Positions 1-7,680 of a stretch of 10,339 nt of DNA are shown here, piece by piece; positions within the stretch are counted from its first letter, which is position 1; the number at the start of each line of letters is the position of its first letter. Where the stretch lies: contig JAUWIR010000096.1 in NCBI GenBank assembly GCA_030605265.1, positions 1 through 10,339 of the forward strand, written 5' to 3'. The stretch comes from Pseudomonadota bacterium. Lineage in GTDB: Bacteria > SZUA-182 > DTGQ01. The translations under genes were made by a program, and so were the position numbers. Below the pieces are notes generated by a model, which saw only the letters and a list, made by a program, of their open reading frames with translations, was not told where the DNA came from and made no database searches.

Positions 1-3000
1 TACATAGAAATGGCACGTGCAGCAGGAGAGCTAGCCGGAGAAAGAAAAGTTCAAAAACTGAGTAACATTGTTTGGTTAAGACCGATCAGCCCGGGTGAGG
101 CTTCCGGAAAAGTTTATATCAGCCTGTATTCGAACCAGGATGCAGTGGAGTATGAGGTAAGTACCAATGGTGAAGATAACCAGAAAGTGGTACACGCCCA
201 AGGAAAATTAATCTATGAAAGCCGGCTCGAAAGTCAAGTCGACAGTCAGGTCAAAAGTCAATCTGAATTATCTAAATCAGGATTATCTGAATCTGAGTTG
301 TCTACATCTGAATTAATAGATATTGGAGCGATCAAAAAGCGATGCTCAAATGCAAAGAGCAGTACACAGTGCTATACCCTGTTTCAAACTAAGGGATTAA
401 AATATGGCCCAAGTTTTCAGGTTATTCAAAAGTTACTGTGTAATGGAACCGAAGCCTTATCTTTCCTTAAATTACCATCCGATCTTAAAGAAGGCTTTAA
501 AGACTTCGGCCTGCATCCCTCACTGATGGATGCAGCGCTGCAAACGGTGATGGGGTTGATGGATAATATTGACCCTGATAGACTCTACCTGCCCTTTGCT
601 TTAGGCGAGGTGGAAATTGTAAAGCCCTTATCTGAAACCTGCTATGCCTATGTGACCTTGGCAGAAAGCCAGGACATAAAGTACTCTCATGAAAAAAAAT
701 TTCATATCCTGCTTTTGGATAAATCAGGGCAGGTACTTGTAAAGATGAAAGATTTTTCTGCAAGGGCCCCTAAACAGCATTCCAAGGGTGCAGAATCAAC
801 AGGCGCAGAATCAATCATAAAACCAGTAACTTCTCATATATCATATTACCACAATATCTGGGAAAAAACGGCCATAGATTCTATGACGGTATCTCAAGAA
901 TTACCTAAGCATATCCTGATTTTTGATACTAATGATGATGTACATAATGCTTTAAGGAAAAAGCTTGCAGGCAACGAACCAGGGAGATCTCAGCTTATAT
1001 TGGTAAAACCGGGCCAGGACTTTAAGGATTTAGGTAATAATATTTATCAAATTAATCCTGCCCAAAAAAAACAGTATGGACAATTATTGGAAACCCTGAA
1101 GAGCCAGGATGTAATACCAGGCATCGTTATTCACCTATGGTCAGAAGGTCATTTTGTCAACAGTGAAGAAGCTATACATTCGCAGCTTGAAAGGGGAGTC
1201 TATTCTTTCTTCTATCTCAACCAGGCGCTCATAGCTCAAAAGATAAAAGATAAAATCAAAATAGTGTACGGATATTTTGCTACCACTGATGAACCACAAC
1301 CCTTATGCGCGGCAATAAGCGGATTGGCCAAGACGATTCAAAAGGAAAATCCAAAATTTTCCTTTAAGATTGTTGAAATTCAAACCCCATCCGCGGCAGA
1401 ATCAATTTTGTCTTTATCCCGGAAGGTGGACATACTGCTGGGCGAGGCGCAGGCAGAGACAGATGGTGAAGTTGAGATTCGGTATGAGAATGAGCAAAGG
1501 TGGGTAAAGCGACTGCAGGAATTTGATTGTGAGGCGGAGACAGACAAAAAGAAAACATATGATGGAGCAGTAAAAGACACGGGTGCAGTAAAAGAGAAGG
1601 ATGTGTATATCATTACTGGCGGAGCCGGGGGGTTGGGCCTCATTTTTGCCAGGTATTTTGCCAGAAAAGTGAAAGCACGGCTAGTACTCTCAGGCCGCTC
1701 TGAGTTAAGTGATGAGAAGAGGGCAAAGATAAAAGAGCTTGAATCTCTTGGATCAGAAGTAGCTTATATCAGAGCTGATATTTCTCAACGCAAAGATGTG
1801 GACAACCTTATCGCAGAGGCTAAATCTCGATTTGGTGAGATAAATGGGATCATTCACAGTGCGGGGGTAATAAAGGATGCGTTCATTATCAAGAAAACAA
1901 AAGAGGATATCGAGGCAGTATTAGCTCCTAAGGTATTTGGCACAGTGTATCTAGACGAAGCAACCAAGGGAGAGAAGCTCGGCTTCTTTGTACTTTTCTC
2001 ATCAATTGCAGGAGCAATAGGTAATGCAGGGCAAGGTGATTATGCTTATGCTAATAGCTTTATGGATAATTTTGCCCAAATGAGAGAAGGGCTGCGCAAA
2101 AAAGGAATGCGCGATGGTAAAACCTTATCTATCAACTGGCCGTTATGGCAAGAAGGCGGGATGAAGGTCGATGAGAATACTGAAAAATTTTTAGCAAAGA
2201 CTACTGGAATGTGGGCGCTAACGACAGAGACCGGATTGAATACCTTTGCTAAGGGATTGGATTTAGAGGAAAGCCAGTTCATGGTTGTAGAAGGGGACCA
2301 TCAAAAGCTAAGGCGGCTGTTAGTACAAGCTAAACAAGGAGATGAAAGAAAAATAGCTCAAACAGCAGTGGTTCAGGCAGCAGTGACCCAGGCAGCAAAT
2401 GAGGGAGATTTAGTACAGACAATTCAAAAAGACATATCGAAGACTGTCTCAGAGATTTTAAAGGTTAACGAAAAGGACATCGACCTGGACGAGGACATGA
2501 AGGAATATGGTTTTGACTCGATTACCTCGACAGAGTTTACTAATCGAATCAATGCTCGGTATGGCCTGGAGATAACCCCGGCTGTTTTCTTTGAACATCC
2601 CTCCATTGCCTCATTTGCGAAGCATTTGTGTAATGAATACAAAGATAGTTTCCTTCACTATTACCAGGATAGCTTAAAAGTGGTCAACACCGCAGCTCAA
2701 GAGAAGCCAAGGACACCAGCTGTAGTTAAGCTCGAACATAGAAACCGCTTTCAATCACCTGATGGGCAATTACATGAAGAAAAAAAGATCCCCCCGGAAA
2801 ATAAGCGGGAAAAACGTGAATATCAGCCAAAAATTCTGAAGTTTAATGACAATCAATTTGAATTTCATACTGTTTTTCTTACGGGGGCGACAGGGATTTT
2901 AGGCGGTTACATACTTAAAGAATTGCTGGAAACAACTGATTTACAAATATATTGTTTAATGCGGGCCAATGATACAGCCCATGCCCAAGAAAGACTTAAA

Positions 3001-4047
3001 AAAATATTGGCTATTTATGGCGTGAAAGATAAGGTCTTAAGTGCATTGGACCAAAGAGTCGTTTCAATAATTTGTGATGTAGCCAAAGAAAATCTTGGCT
3101 TATCAGCAAAGGAATATCAACATTTATTAAATTCAATCGATTGTACAATTCACACAGCCGCATCAACCAATTTAATGATGCCTTATCAGTATTTAGCCCC
3201 AGTCAATGTTCAAGGGGTAAGAAATATCATTGACCTTGTCTTGCAAACAAAACAGAAATATATGATTCATGTCTCAAGTTATCATGTTATGGCTAATTTG
3301 CTCTATAAAAGTAATTTTGTATTTAAAGAACAAGATTTCGATTTGGGTCAGAGTTTCTCCAACATGGGATATCAGCAAACAAAATTTGAAGGGGAAAGAT
3401 TAGTACGGGAAGCTTCTCAGGAAGGCTTAATATGGAATATTATTCGACCGGGCAATATATTTGGAGAACAGAAAAGTGGGCTCTATCCGCTGGAGATGAG
3501 CGGCTCCGTCAGTATTTTCTATAAATTATTTGAATTGATTGTTAAATCCGGTATAACCGCATCCGGCAATAATTATTTTGACATCACTCCTGTTGATTAT
3601 ATTGCCAGGGCCATCCTCTCTCTGGGATTAAAAAGGAACTCCTTCTTGGAAACATATCATCTGTTAAATACTGATAAAAAAAGGTGGTATGAAATCATAA
3701 ACCTGCTCAATGATTATGGGTATAAAATACAAATTGCTTCAGTTGATGAGTATTTAAGGATGATTCATCAAGATAAGTTACCATTGAACAAAGAATTCGG
3801 AGCAGAATGGTTGAGCTTAATGAAATACGGTTTTCTACATAAAGAATTTTTTATAAATGATGCTTATGCTGATGCCGGTTATACACAATCCATATTAGAA
3901 GGGGAAGGCATAACATGTCCAAATATTGATTTGAAATTAATAGGCACATATCTTGAGTATTGCATTTCTAAGGGCATAATCCCCCAGCCGCCGGATCAAA
4001 AAAACGATCAGGAGAAAGCAGCATTGCAGCCGGTTGCTGGAAACTAG
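1..4047 (+). CDS. Type I (trans-AT style) PKS, C-terminal part: DH-KR-ACP-thioester reductase, 5' end outside window
   Basis: The frame is open from base 1, and its first residues (YIEMARAAGE) match the interior of a PKS dehydratase, so the ATG at 10 is not the start. Residues are numbered from that ATG. The DH region runs to about 255, with YGPSFQ at 132-137 and the catalytic Asp D174 in HPSLMDAALQ; the catalytic His lies upstream. The KR structural half starts near 279. Its NADPH loop GGAGGLG is at 537-543, with K641, S665, Y678 and N682 at canonical spacing. D623 sits at the LDD-motif position, predicting a B-type KR. The ACP has its phosphopantetheine serine at S837 (GFDSI). A terminal thioester reductase follows from about 950: GATGILG 959-965, S1090, and Y1121/K1125 (YxxxK). 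There is no AT domain, which fits loading by a separate AT such as the one at 9214-10215. Reductive release to an aldehyde or alcohol is inferred from the family. Several variable linkers contain short in-frame duplications. Confidence 0.93.
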   Translation, partial: YIEMARAAGELAGERKVQKLSNIVWLRPISPGEASGKVYISLYSNQDAVEYEVSTNGEDNQKVVHAQGKLIYESRLESQVDSQVKSQSELSKSGLSESELSTSELIDIGAIKKRCSNAKSSTQCYTLFQTKGLKYGPSFQVIQKLLCNGTEALSFLKLPSDLKEGFKDFGLHPSLMDAALQTVMGLMDNIDPDRLYLPFALGEVEIVKPLSETCYAYVTLAESQDIKYSHEKKFHILLLDKSGQVLVKMKDFSARAPKQHSKGAESTGAESIIKPVTSHISYYHNIWEKTAIDSMTVSQELPKHILIFDTNDDVHNALRKKLAGNEPGRSQLILVKPGQDFKDLGNNIYQINPAQKKQYGQLLETLKSQDVIPGIVIHLWSEGHFVNSEEAIHSQLERGVYSFFYLNQALIAQKIKDKIKIVYGYFATTDEPQPLCAAISGLAKTIQKENPKFSFKIVEIQTPSAAESILSLSRKVDILLGEAQAETDGEVEIRYENEQRWVKRLQEFDCEAETDKKKTYDGAVKDTGAVKEKDVYIITGGAGGLGLIFARYFARKVKARLVLSGRSELSDEKRAKIKELESLGSEVAYIRADISQRKDVDNLIAEAKSRFGEINGIIHSAGVIKDAFIIKKTKEDIEAVLAPKVFGTVYLDEATKGEKLGFFVLFSSIAGAIGNAGQGDYAYANSFMDNFAQMREGLRKKGMRDGKTLSINWPLWQEGGMKVDENTEKFLAKTTGMWALTTETGLNTFAKGLDLEESQFMVVEGDHQKLRRLLVQAKQGDERKIAQTAVVQAAVTQAANEGDLVQTIQKDISKTVSEILKVNEKDIDLDEDMKEYGFDSITSTEFTNRINARYGLEITPAVFFEHPSIASFAKHLCNEYKDSFLHYYQDSLKVVNTAAQEKPRTPAVVKLEHRNRFQSPDGQLHEEKKIPPENKREKREYQPKILKFNDNQFEFHTVFLTGATGILGGYILKELLETTDLQIYCLMRANDTAHAQERLKKILAIYGVKDKVLSALDQRVVSIICDVAKENLGLSAKEYQHLLNSIDCTIHTAASTNLMMPYQYLAPVNVQGVRNIIDLVLQTKQKYMIHVSSYHVMANLLYKSNFVFKEQDFDLGQSFSNMGYQQTKFEGERLVREASQEGLIWNIIRPGNIFGEQKSGLYPLEMSGSVSIFYKLFELIVKSGITASGNNYFDITPVDYIARAILSLGLKRNSFLETYHLLNTDKKRWYEIINLLNDYGYKIQIASVDEYLRMIHQDKLPLNKEFGAEWLSLMKYGFLHKEFFINDAYADAGYTQSILEGEGITCPNIDLKLIGTYLEYCISKGIIPQPPDQKNDQEKAALQPVAGN
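229..318 (+). repeat. In-frame tandem minisatellite within the DH domain linker
   Basis: Two adjoining arrays encode a Ser/Glu/Gln/Leu-rich stretch. At 229-261 a 12-bp unit encodes ESQV, DSQV, KSQ. At 259-318 a 15-bp unit encodes QSELS, KSGLS, ESELS, TSELI. They sit between the first and second hotdog halves of the dehydratase, a length-variable loop, so the reading frame and fold are probably preserved. Confidence 0.8.
787..816 (+). repeat. 15-bp tandem duplication in the DH-KR linker
   Basis: GGTGCAGAATCAACA is followed directly by GGCGCAGAATCAATC, encoding GAEST then GAESI. It lies just after the dehydratase and before the structural half of the ketoreductase. Confidence 0.75.
1564..1599 (+). 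repeat. 18-bp tandem duplication just before the KR catalytic half
   Basis: Two 18-bp units encode GAVKDT and GAVKEK. They lie between the structural and catalytic halves of the ketoreductase, a few codons before its NADPH-binding strand. Confidence 0.75.
2359..2400 (+). repeat. 15-bp tandem repeat in the KR-ACP linker
   Basis: Two full units and one partial 15-bp unit encode QTAVV, QAAVT and QAAN. The array lies between the ketoreductase and the acyl carrier protein, another flexible linker. Confidence 0.75.
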
Positions 4048-4086
4048 CAGTATAAAAAACGCTGCTGGAATTATTAATTCTAAATT

Positions 4087-4093
4087 GAAGGAA
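4087..4093 (+). promoter_or_regulatory. Ribosome binding site that fixes the GMC oxidoreductase start
   Basis: GAAGGAA lies 6 nt before the ATG at 4100. It supports that ATG over the upstream in-frame TTG at 4034, which lies inside the end of the PKS gene and has no comparable site. Confidence 0.65.
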
Positions 4094-4099
4094 TCAGCC

Positions 4100-5386
4100 A
4101 TGAAAAGCAAGAAATACGAATTCATTATCGTTGGTGCGGGAGCTGGTGGCGCCACAGTCGCCAGGGAGCTAGCCAAAAGGGGTAAGATAGTTCTCGTCCT
4201 GGAGCAAGGCAAACGAGAGAAAAAGCTTGGAGGGGCCATAAATAGTCTTCGGTATTTTGATCATCATAAAGTGACCATGTGGCCTAAGGCATCAAAAGAA
4301 GGGACATTCCTCTATAGAACCATTATGGCCGGAGGCACTACGATGGTTTCATGCGCCAACGGTATTCGGTGTGGTGAGGATGAACTTGCAGCTTTCGGTA
4401 TTAATCTTAACGACGAATTCAGCGAAGCAGAGCAAGAAATGGGAATTGCTCCCTTTAATCTAAAATGGCTGTCCAAAGGCTCCAAAAAAATTCTTGAGGC
4501 ATCCAAAGAGTTGGGCTATAAGATGGAGCCTACGCCAAAGTTTATGCGGTACAATAAGTGCAGAAGATGCGGTACGTGCTGTTTGGGTTGTCCCTATGAC
4601 GCTAAATGGACATCCCTGGATTACTTGGATGAAGCCATAAAACATGGAGCCGAGATCATGTATAAAACTGCTATTGAGAGCGTTCTGGTCGCGCATGGTA
4701 AGGCAGTAGGAGTAAGAGGGAAGGGACCTGAGGGGCAGGTTGAAATTTTTTCAGACGCGGTCATTATCGCTGCAGGTGGGCTGGCGACCCCTGTTATCTT
4801 ACAGAAAACAGGCATTGAAGATGCAGGGGCAAACCTTTTCGGGGACCTTTTGGTGAATACCTATGGGGTCACTAAGAATCTCAGCCAGTTAGAAGAGCCT
4901 TTGATGGCACTTGTCGATACTGAATTTCATGCAAGCAAAGGGTTTATTCTATCAACGTGGCTGCAACAGTCGCGATTGCATAGATTCGTAGAGGCGGGGG
5001 TGCAGGGAGCGCTTCTTCCAGCGAATCGAAGCCTCGGTATCATGGTAAAGATCGCTGATGATCCAATTGGCCGGGTATACCCTGACGGATCTTATTCCAA
5101 GCCGGTGACCAAAAATGATCGGGCAAGACTGAAAGAAGGCTCTGACATAGCGAAAAAAATATTGGTCAGAGCTGGCGTGAACAGCAAATCCTTTGTGGTC
5201 GGAAATCCTGTCGGCGCTCATCCTGGCGGAACCGCAGCTATAGGCAAAGTTGTAGATAAAAACCTGCAGACTAAAATCGATAATCTCTTTGTCTGTGATG
5301 CCAGTGTCTTTCCAACATCACTTGGTGCGCCGCCCATTCTAACCATCGCTGCCCTGGCCAAACGATTAGCTAAAACTTTTGTATAG
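4100..5386 (+). CDS. FAD-dependent GMC-type oxidoreductase with ferredoxin-like Cys motif
   Basis: This 428-aa protein probably oxidises an alcohol or aldehyde using FAD; its substrate is unknown. The N-terminus carries the FAD-binding glycine loop GAGAGG (residues 12-17) and an acidic strand end (VLVLEQG). A Gly-rich segment TIMAGGTTMVSCANG follows, as in GMC enzymes. The C-terminus has GAHPGGTAAIG with the likely catalytic His H374, then the FAD-contacting segment FVCDASVFP. No signal peptide is visible, so it is probably cytoplasmic. It is shorter than most GMC oxidases, which usually exceed 500 aa. Cys 154, 157, 160 and 164 form CxxCxxCxxxCP, the spacing of a [4Fe-4S] ferredoxin motif, with an extra C161. 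The Asn or His that usually pairs with the catalytic His near the C-terminus is not apparent (GAPPILTI). It starts 52 bp after the PKS stop and ends 15 bp before the FadL-like gene, so co-transcription and action on the released PKS product are likely but inferred. Confidence 0.85.
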   Translation: MKSKKYEFIIVGAGAGGATVARELAKRGKIVLVLEQGKREKKLGGAINSLRYFDHHKVTMWPKASKEGTFLYRTIMAGGTTMVSCANGIRCGEDELAAFGINLNDEFSEAEQEMGIAPFNLKWLSKGSKKILEASKELGYKMEPTPKFMRYNKCRRCGTCCLGCPYDAKWTSLDYLDEAIKHGAEIMYKTAIESVLVAHGKAVGVRGKGPEGQVEIFSDAVIIAAGGLATPVILQKTGIEDAGANLFGDLLVNTYGVTKNLSQLEEPLMALVDTEFHASKGFILSTWLQQSRLHRFVEAGVQGALLPANRSLGIMVKIADDPIGRVYPDGSYSKPVTKNDRARLKEGSDIAKKILVRAGVNSKSFVVGNPVGAHPGGTAAIGKVVDKNLQTKIDNLFVCDASVFPTSLGAPPILTIAALAKRLAKTFV

Positions 5387-5389
5387 GAG
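5385..5389 (+). promoter_or_regulatory. Ribosome binding site of the FadL-like gene, overlapping the previous stop
   Basis: AGGAG overlaps the last bases of the GMC gene stop codon and lies 12 nt before the ATG at 5402. The spacing is slightly long. In-frame ATGs at 5408 and 5414 are further away, so 5402 is the best choice. Confidence 0.5.
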
Positions 5390-5401
5390 CACAGTTTAGA
5401 A

Positions 5402-6703
5402 ATGATCATGGAAATGAAAAGAATACTATCTTTTATTGTAATATTCACTTTTTTTATCTTTTTATCTTTAAGTAGTCAGGCTCTGGCTAATGGAGTTTTG
5501 CTGGAAAGTGTGGGGCCAATTTCTACAGGCAGGGGGGCTACCAATATTGCCCATGCGGACAATGGCAGCATGGTTCGTGATAATCCAGCAGGTTTGGCTA
5601 ATATTACAAGCGATAAAATAGAGCTGAATGCTGACCTTTTTTCCTTTTCCATGCATTATCAAGATCCGCAGAATAATGATGAGGAGGGTAAAGAGCCTAT
5701 TTTTACTCTCCCCTCTTTTTTTTATACGAAGCGTTTAAATAAGACTCCCCTGGGAATAGGTGTGGGGGTTTTTAATTCAGCCGGATATTCTACTGAATAT
5801 AACCTGATTCATCCTAACTATGGTACGCAAAAATATTTTTCCTATAGCTCGCTGAGCAAGATATTGATGGGGGCAGGATATAAATGCGGTGACCGCTTCT
5901 CCTTAGGCCTGGGGATGGGAGCTTCCTATAGCCAAGTTAAATTAGAGCTTCCCTATACCTTTCAGACTGGCGCACTGAAAGGAATTCCCGCCTTGATCAA
6001 CATGAAGGGGGATGACTGGACTTATACCTGGAATTTGGGGGCGCAGTGGCAGATATTTTCAAAGACCACCTTGGGGTTGGCCTATAGATCTCAGGATACT
6101 TTTAATATGCATGGAGATTTAGACATGGATATTCCCGCACTTGCCCAGACAGTCCCTGATACAACAGCCCATTATGACCTTGATTTTGATTTTCGTTGGC
6201 CCCGGAGTTTGGGATTGGGGTTGCTCCATAGGTTAACAGATAAACATACGTTATCTTTTGATGTTATGTGGATTGACTGGTCTTCGGCTTTTGATGATTT
6301 AACCCTGAAACTGTCAAATGGAGATAATGCCGCATTCAATAGCCAGACAGGGAAAAATCCACAAGATACCTTGCCTCTTGATTGGAAAGACGGTTACTCA
6401 TTCCGTCTGGGCTATGAACAGCTTCTTACTCCCGGGGATACTTTAAGATTTGGCTACCTCTATAGCCAAAGCCCTGTGCCGGATAGCACATTAGTACCTA
6501 TGATTCCAGGGATTTTAACCCATATGCTCTCAGTTGGCTATAGCCGGGAATGGAAAAACTGGTCTTTTAATCTCGCCTATCTGTATGCTTTTCCCAGTAA
6601 GCAATCTGTAGGAACAAGCAAGATTGTAGGCGGTGATTTTGATTCAAGTTCACTTAAGCAAAGCCTCCATTGTTTATGCCTTGGAGTTGGATACAGGATA
6701 TGA
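5402..6703 (+). CDS. Outer-membrane transport protein, OmpP1/FadL/TodX family
   Basis: This 433-aa protein is predicted to be a beta-barrel channel for hydrophobic molecules in the outer membrane. Residues 1-29 form a signal peptide: MIMEMKR, a strongly hydrophobic core, then a signal peptidase site after QALA. The mature N-terminus has the FadL-family pattern, with GPISTGRGATNIA followed by DNPAGLANI, containing the NPA motif of the family's N-terminal plug. The rest alternates polar and aromatic/hydrophobic residues, as expected of amphipathic strands, and ends in GVGYRI rather than the more usual terminal Phe. FadL homologues import long-chain fatty acids or aromatic hydrocarbons. In this operon it might move the PKS product or a lipid precursor, in either direction; that is inference. 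The next gene begins 55 bp downstream. Confidence 0.9.
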   Translation: MIMEMKRILSFIVIFTFFIFLSLSSQALANGVLLESVGPISTGRGATNIAHADNGSMVRDNPAGLANITSDKIELNADLFSFSMHYQDPQNNDEEGKEPIFTLPSFFYTKRLNKTPLGIGVGVFNSAGYSTEYNLIHPNYGTQKYFSYSSLSKILMGAGYKCGDRFSLGLGMGASYSQVKLELPYTFQTGALKGIPALINMKGDDWTYTWNLGAQWQIFSKTTLGLAYRSQDTFNMHGDLDMDIPALAQTVPDTTAHYDLDFDFRWPRSLGLGLLHRLTDKHTLSFDVMWIDWSSAFDDLTLKLSNGDNAAFNSQTGKNPQDTLPLDWKDGYSFRLGYEQLLTPGDTLRFGYLYSQSPVPDSTLVPMIPGILTHMLSVGYSREWKNWSFNLAYLYAFPSKQSVGTSKIVGGDFDSSSLKQSLHCLCLGVGYRI

Positions 6704-6749
6704 GAAACAATCCTTTTAATTTTCAAGGAATTGATTTTAAAAGATGGGC

Positions 6750-6755
6750 AGGAAG
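6750..6755 (+). promoter_or_regulatory. Ribosome binding site favouring the 6759 start of the E2-like gene
   Basis: AGGAAG ends 3 nt before the ATG at 6759, with core AGGA at 5 nt. The in-frame ATG at 6744 has only an AAGGAA 13 nt upstream, so 6759 is preferred, although the two starts differ by only five codons. Confidence 0.5.
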
Positions 6756-6758
6756 ACA

Positions 6759-7529
6759 ATGAAAGATGCAACCAAAATTAGTTTTTCCAGGAATAGAAGA
6801 ACTATCAGCACCTATACGAAAATAGCTCACAGCCTCCCCTTGACTCACATGACAACTGAGATACGGGTGCCTGGCCTGAAAGCTTTTTGTGTGAAGCACG
6901 GGGTTACATACACCATAGTTATCATGAAGGCCATCGCAGCCGTAAAAGAGAAGTACCCAATCATGAACAGCATTCTGGCCAGGGATTTTACTTTGAGAAA
7001 AAAACTTTACCTCTGTGATAATGTGGACATATGCACAGCCATTGAAAAGCATGAAAATGACGAATTTTTTGCAACCTTTGCTGTTGTTAAAGATGTTAAT
7101 AAAAAAACAATACAGGAGTTAAGCGCTGAATTAAAAAATTTGAGTAACTTGCCAAGGATCAAGATGCCCTATGGGTTTGTATTTATGATGCTAAATATTG
7201 TACCTGATTTTATAAAATTTTTGATTTTAAGACTTTTACTCGAAATTCCACCTTTATATAAAAGTTTTTTTGGCTCTATGGGACTAAGCACTTTAGGTAA
7301 ATACGGCCTGACAAGTTTTGATACGCTCTTTATAAATAACTTTGGCTATGCTATTAGTAAAATTGAAGACAAGCAGATAGTTGAAAAGGGGGAAGTCTGG
7401 CCGGTTCTACATTTAACGCAAACTTGCAATCACAGTGTGGTTGATGGTGGCGTGTCTGCAAGAGTTCTTGTAGAAATTAATCGTATTTTTGAATCAGGAG
7501 AATATATTTCAATTTGCGAAACAAAATAG
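6759..7529 (+). CDS. Stand-alone 2-oxoacid dehydrogenase E2-type (CAT-fold) acyltransferase
   Basis: This 256-aa protein (261 aa if started at 6744) resembles only the C-terminal catalytic domain of dihydrolipoamide acyltransferases, the chloramphenicol acetyltransferase fold. The signature CNHSVVDGG near the C-terminus corresponds to the E2 motif HxxxDG, with catalytic His H225 and D229. The preceding strands (GLTSFDTLFINNFGYAIS, then a VWPVLHLTQT stretch) also fit that domain. There is no lipoyl domain and no E1-binding domain, so it is unlikely to act as a pyruvate dehydrogenase core. A hydrophobic stretch at about residues 136-171 (FMMLNIVPDFIKF and following) suggests a greasy acyl channel or membrane contact. 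CAT-fold proteins of this size transfer acyl groups to alcohols, amines or thiols. Esterifying the alcohol freed by the PKS reductase is a plausible but unproven role. It is the last gene of the presumed operon and is followed by a 437-bp gap. Confidence 0.75.
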   Translation: MKDATKISFSRNRRTISTYTKIAHSLPLTHMTTEIRVPGLKAFCVKHGVTYTIVIMKAIAAVKEKYPIMNSILARDFTLRKKLYLCDNVDICTAIEKHENDEFFATFAVVKDVNKKTIQELSAELKNLSNLPRIKMPYGFVFMMLNIVPDFIKFLILRLLLEIPPLYKSFFGSMGLSTLGKYGLTSFDTLFINNFGYAISKIEDKQIVEKGEVWPVLHLTQTCNHSVVDGGVSARVLVEINRIFESGEYISICETK

Positions 7530-7589
7530 GGCGGCATACGGATTTAATTTTTAAAAAAACAAAGGGTCAGCGTCACTTTATACTTTCTC

Positions 7590-7679
7590 CGATTCGACAA
7601 GCTTCTGCTCGCACGTCGAAAGCCAGTGCCCCACAGGGTGTGATAGGCCAAGTTGGTAGTGCATTTTCCGTAAGAATCG
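7590..7679. repeat. Nested inverted repeats, possible repetitive-element scar
   Basis: CGATTC (7590-7595) is matched by GAATCG (7674-7679), enclosing a second inverted pair, TTCGAC (7593-7598) and GTCGAA (7615-7620). The arms are only 6 bp each, so a real structure is uncertain. The flanking AAAGGGTCAGCG at 7561 is reminiscent, from memory only, of sequence next to small IS200-like transposases. Confidence 0.3.
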
Positions 7680-7680
7680 A

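Noticed and set aside
10..12. ATG at 10 as the start of the PKS gene
   Set aside because: The frame is open to base 1 and the residues before and after match the interior of a dehydratase domain, so the gene begins upstream of the window.
4034..4099. TTG start overlapping the PKS stop for the GMC gene
   Set aside because: The extra 22 residues precede the FAD-binding strand without resembling the family, and the ATG at 4100 has a good ribosome site at 6 nt.
497..5448. Several minus-strand open frames of 60-100 codons
   Set aside because: All lie opposite strong family-matched genes, have no recognisable domains and are typical antisense shadows.
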